From: an uncultured bacterium
Lineage (GTDB): Bacteria > Hydrogenedentota > Hydrogenedentia > Hydrogenedentales > Hydrogenedentaceae
Length of the DNA stretch: 64,000 nucleotides
Assembly: GCA_938014335.1 (NCBI GenBank)
Contig: CALLRP010000012.1
Span: forward strand, 1-64,000
Direction of reading: 5' to 3'
This document shows, in pieces, positions 63,426-64,000 of the stretch. The notes beneath the pieces were generated by a model, which saw only the letters and a program-made list of their open reading frames with translations, was not told the origin of the DNA and searched no databases. Each line of letters begins with the position of its first letter. Position 1 is the stretch's first letter. Both the position numbers and the translations under genes were made by a program.

Positions 63426-64000
63426 ATGAGTAAAAAAGGTTTCACACTCATCGAACTGCTCGTCGTCATTGCTATCATCGGCATCCTTGCGGCAATTTTA
63501 TTGCCGGCGCTTGCTCGTGCGAGGGAAGCGGCGCGCAGAAGCAGTTGCCAGAATAACCTCAAACAGTGGGGGCTGGTATTTAAAATGTACTGCAATGAAG
63601 CGAAAGGTGAAAGATTCCCTCCGATAGCCATTACCGCAGACCAAAGAGTCAATTGCAATGTATGGCCACCCACACCCGTAGCACAATATGGTTTAGTCGC
63701 TGCAGGACCGAATCCTCAGGTAATTTATCCGGAATATCTGACGGATTTGAATATCATGTTCTGCCCGTCTGATTCTGCTGAAAAACCAGGGCTACAAAAC
63801 AATCCTGCAGCGGCAGCCGCCGGATTGGGTGATGTCCCGGATGTAAATATCCCCTGTAATGATGCGGTTCGCGGTATGTCGATTATTGATTCCAGTTATA
63901 ACTATGTAGGCTATGTCCTTGACCTCTGTAATGCGGATGGCACCGACCCATTGGTGGATATATCTGCTCTGGCAACACTTGTTGGTGCTTCCGGAATCAC
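63426..64000 (+). CDS. DUF1559-type pseudopilin (partial, runs off the window)
   Basis: The open frame from ATG 63426 reaches the window end without a stop (191 codons seen). It begins with a type IV pilin/type II secretion prepilin motif [20 protein letters not shown] (about 5-24): cleavage after Gly5, Phe at mature position 1 and Glu at +5. [25 protein letters not shown], given here as [16 protein letters not shown], is typical of the DUF1559 family, as is the later FCPSDS. Such pseudopilins are highly multiplied in PVC-like genomes. GC content is higher than in neighbouring genes. AGAAGGAG lies 8 nt before the ATG. Confidence 0.93.
   Translation, partial: MSKKGFTLIELLVVIAIIGILAAILLPALARAREAARRSSCQNNLKQWGLVFKMYCNEAKGERFPPIAITADQRVNCNVWPPTPVAQYGLVAAGPNPQVIYPEYLTDLNIMFCPSDSAEKPGLQNNPAAAAAGLGDVPDVNIPCNDAVRGMSIIDSSYNYVGYVLDLCNADGTDPLVDISALATLVGASGI

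Noticed and set aside
1..64000. CRISPR array, tRNA or rRNA genes
   Set aside because: No regularly spaced direct repeats and no tRNA T-loop or rRNA core sequences were seen in any gap.

Overview
The window is AT-rich, bacterial and of diderm type: Tat translocase, a complete six-subunit Na+-translocating NADH:quinone reductase, diaminopimelate and D-Ala-D-Ala ligase peptidoglycan genes, lipoproteins, and a type IV pilus motor with its two-component regulators. It also carries Gfo/Idh/MocA oxidoreductases paired with TIM-barrel sugar isomerases, two UroD-like methyltransferase-family proteins, a DUF4838 protein, a Tat-exported isomerase-like protein and a DUF1559-type pseudopilin. This mix is typical of the PVC superphylum and neighbours such as Hydrogenedentota. 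The lineage is inference; no rRNA, tRNA, CRISPR array or intact insertion sequence was seen.

Layout. 1-4010: a tail-anchored protein, tatC-tatB, an orphan recombinase DNA-binding domain and an unknown membrane protein. 4083-8579: metF, an MtaA/CmuA-like UroD protein and a secreted DUF4838 protein. 8598-12772: a methyltransferase and a sugar-catabolic trio (Gfo/Idh, isomerase, Gfo/Idh). 12856-18591: recD2-type helicase, DUF2569 protein, a degenerate HD-GYP protein, dapF and ddl. 18592-21882: an XPB-type helicase and a PH-domain protein set among stretches of decayed coding sequence. 21883-33941 (minus strand): GH36 alpha-galactosidase, sugar isomerase, a methyltransferase-like protein, alanine dehydrogenase, pilR-pilS-pilT and an alpha-glucan phosphorylase. 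34086-48982: a Tat-exported isomerase-like protein, then a surface-glycan block (two SGNH proteins, DegT aminotransferase, ATP-grasp/HAD fusion, methyltransferase, GT2, three large GT-C-like membrane proteins). 49007-51656: xseA-xseB-ispA. 51769-55739: lipoprotein, second UroD-like protein, metallophosphoesterase and SDR. 55980-62995: nqrABCDEF-apbE. 63286-64000: a consensus sigma-70 promoter, a structured leader and the start of a pseudopilin gene cut by the window edge.

How genes work together. ApbE would attach FMN to the SGAT threonines visible in NqrB and NqrC. PilS-PilR sit beside PilT and could control pilin genes through sigma-54, although the pseudopilin promoter seen here is sigma-70 type. 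The Tat genes would export the twin-arginine protein at 34086. IspA supplies polyprenyl precursors that the GT-C-like enzymes of the glycan block would need as lipid carriers.

Most worth a second look: the pseudopilin leader, with two hairpins whose 7-nt loops are complementary over 6 nt (possible kissing-loop RNA); a G10 tract inside nqrF; a 15-bp terminator-like hairpin covering the best apbE start codon; an HD-GYP protein lacking three metal ligands; a DapF with Ser at the second catalytic Cys position; a recombinase DNA-binding domain without its catalytic domain; and an ATP-grasp/HAD fusion in the glycan block.
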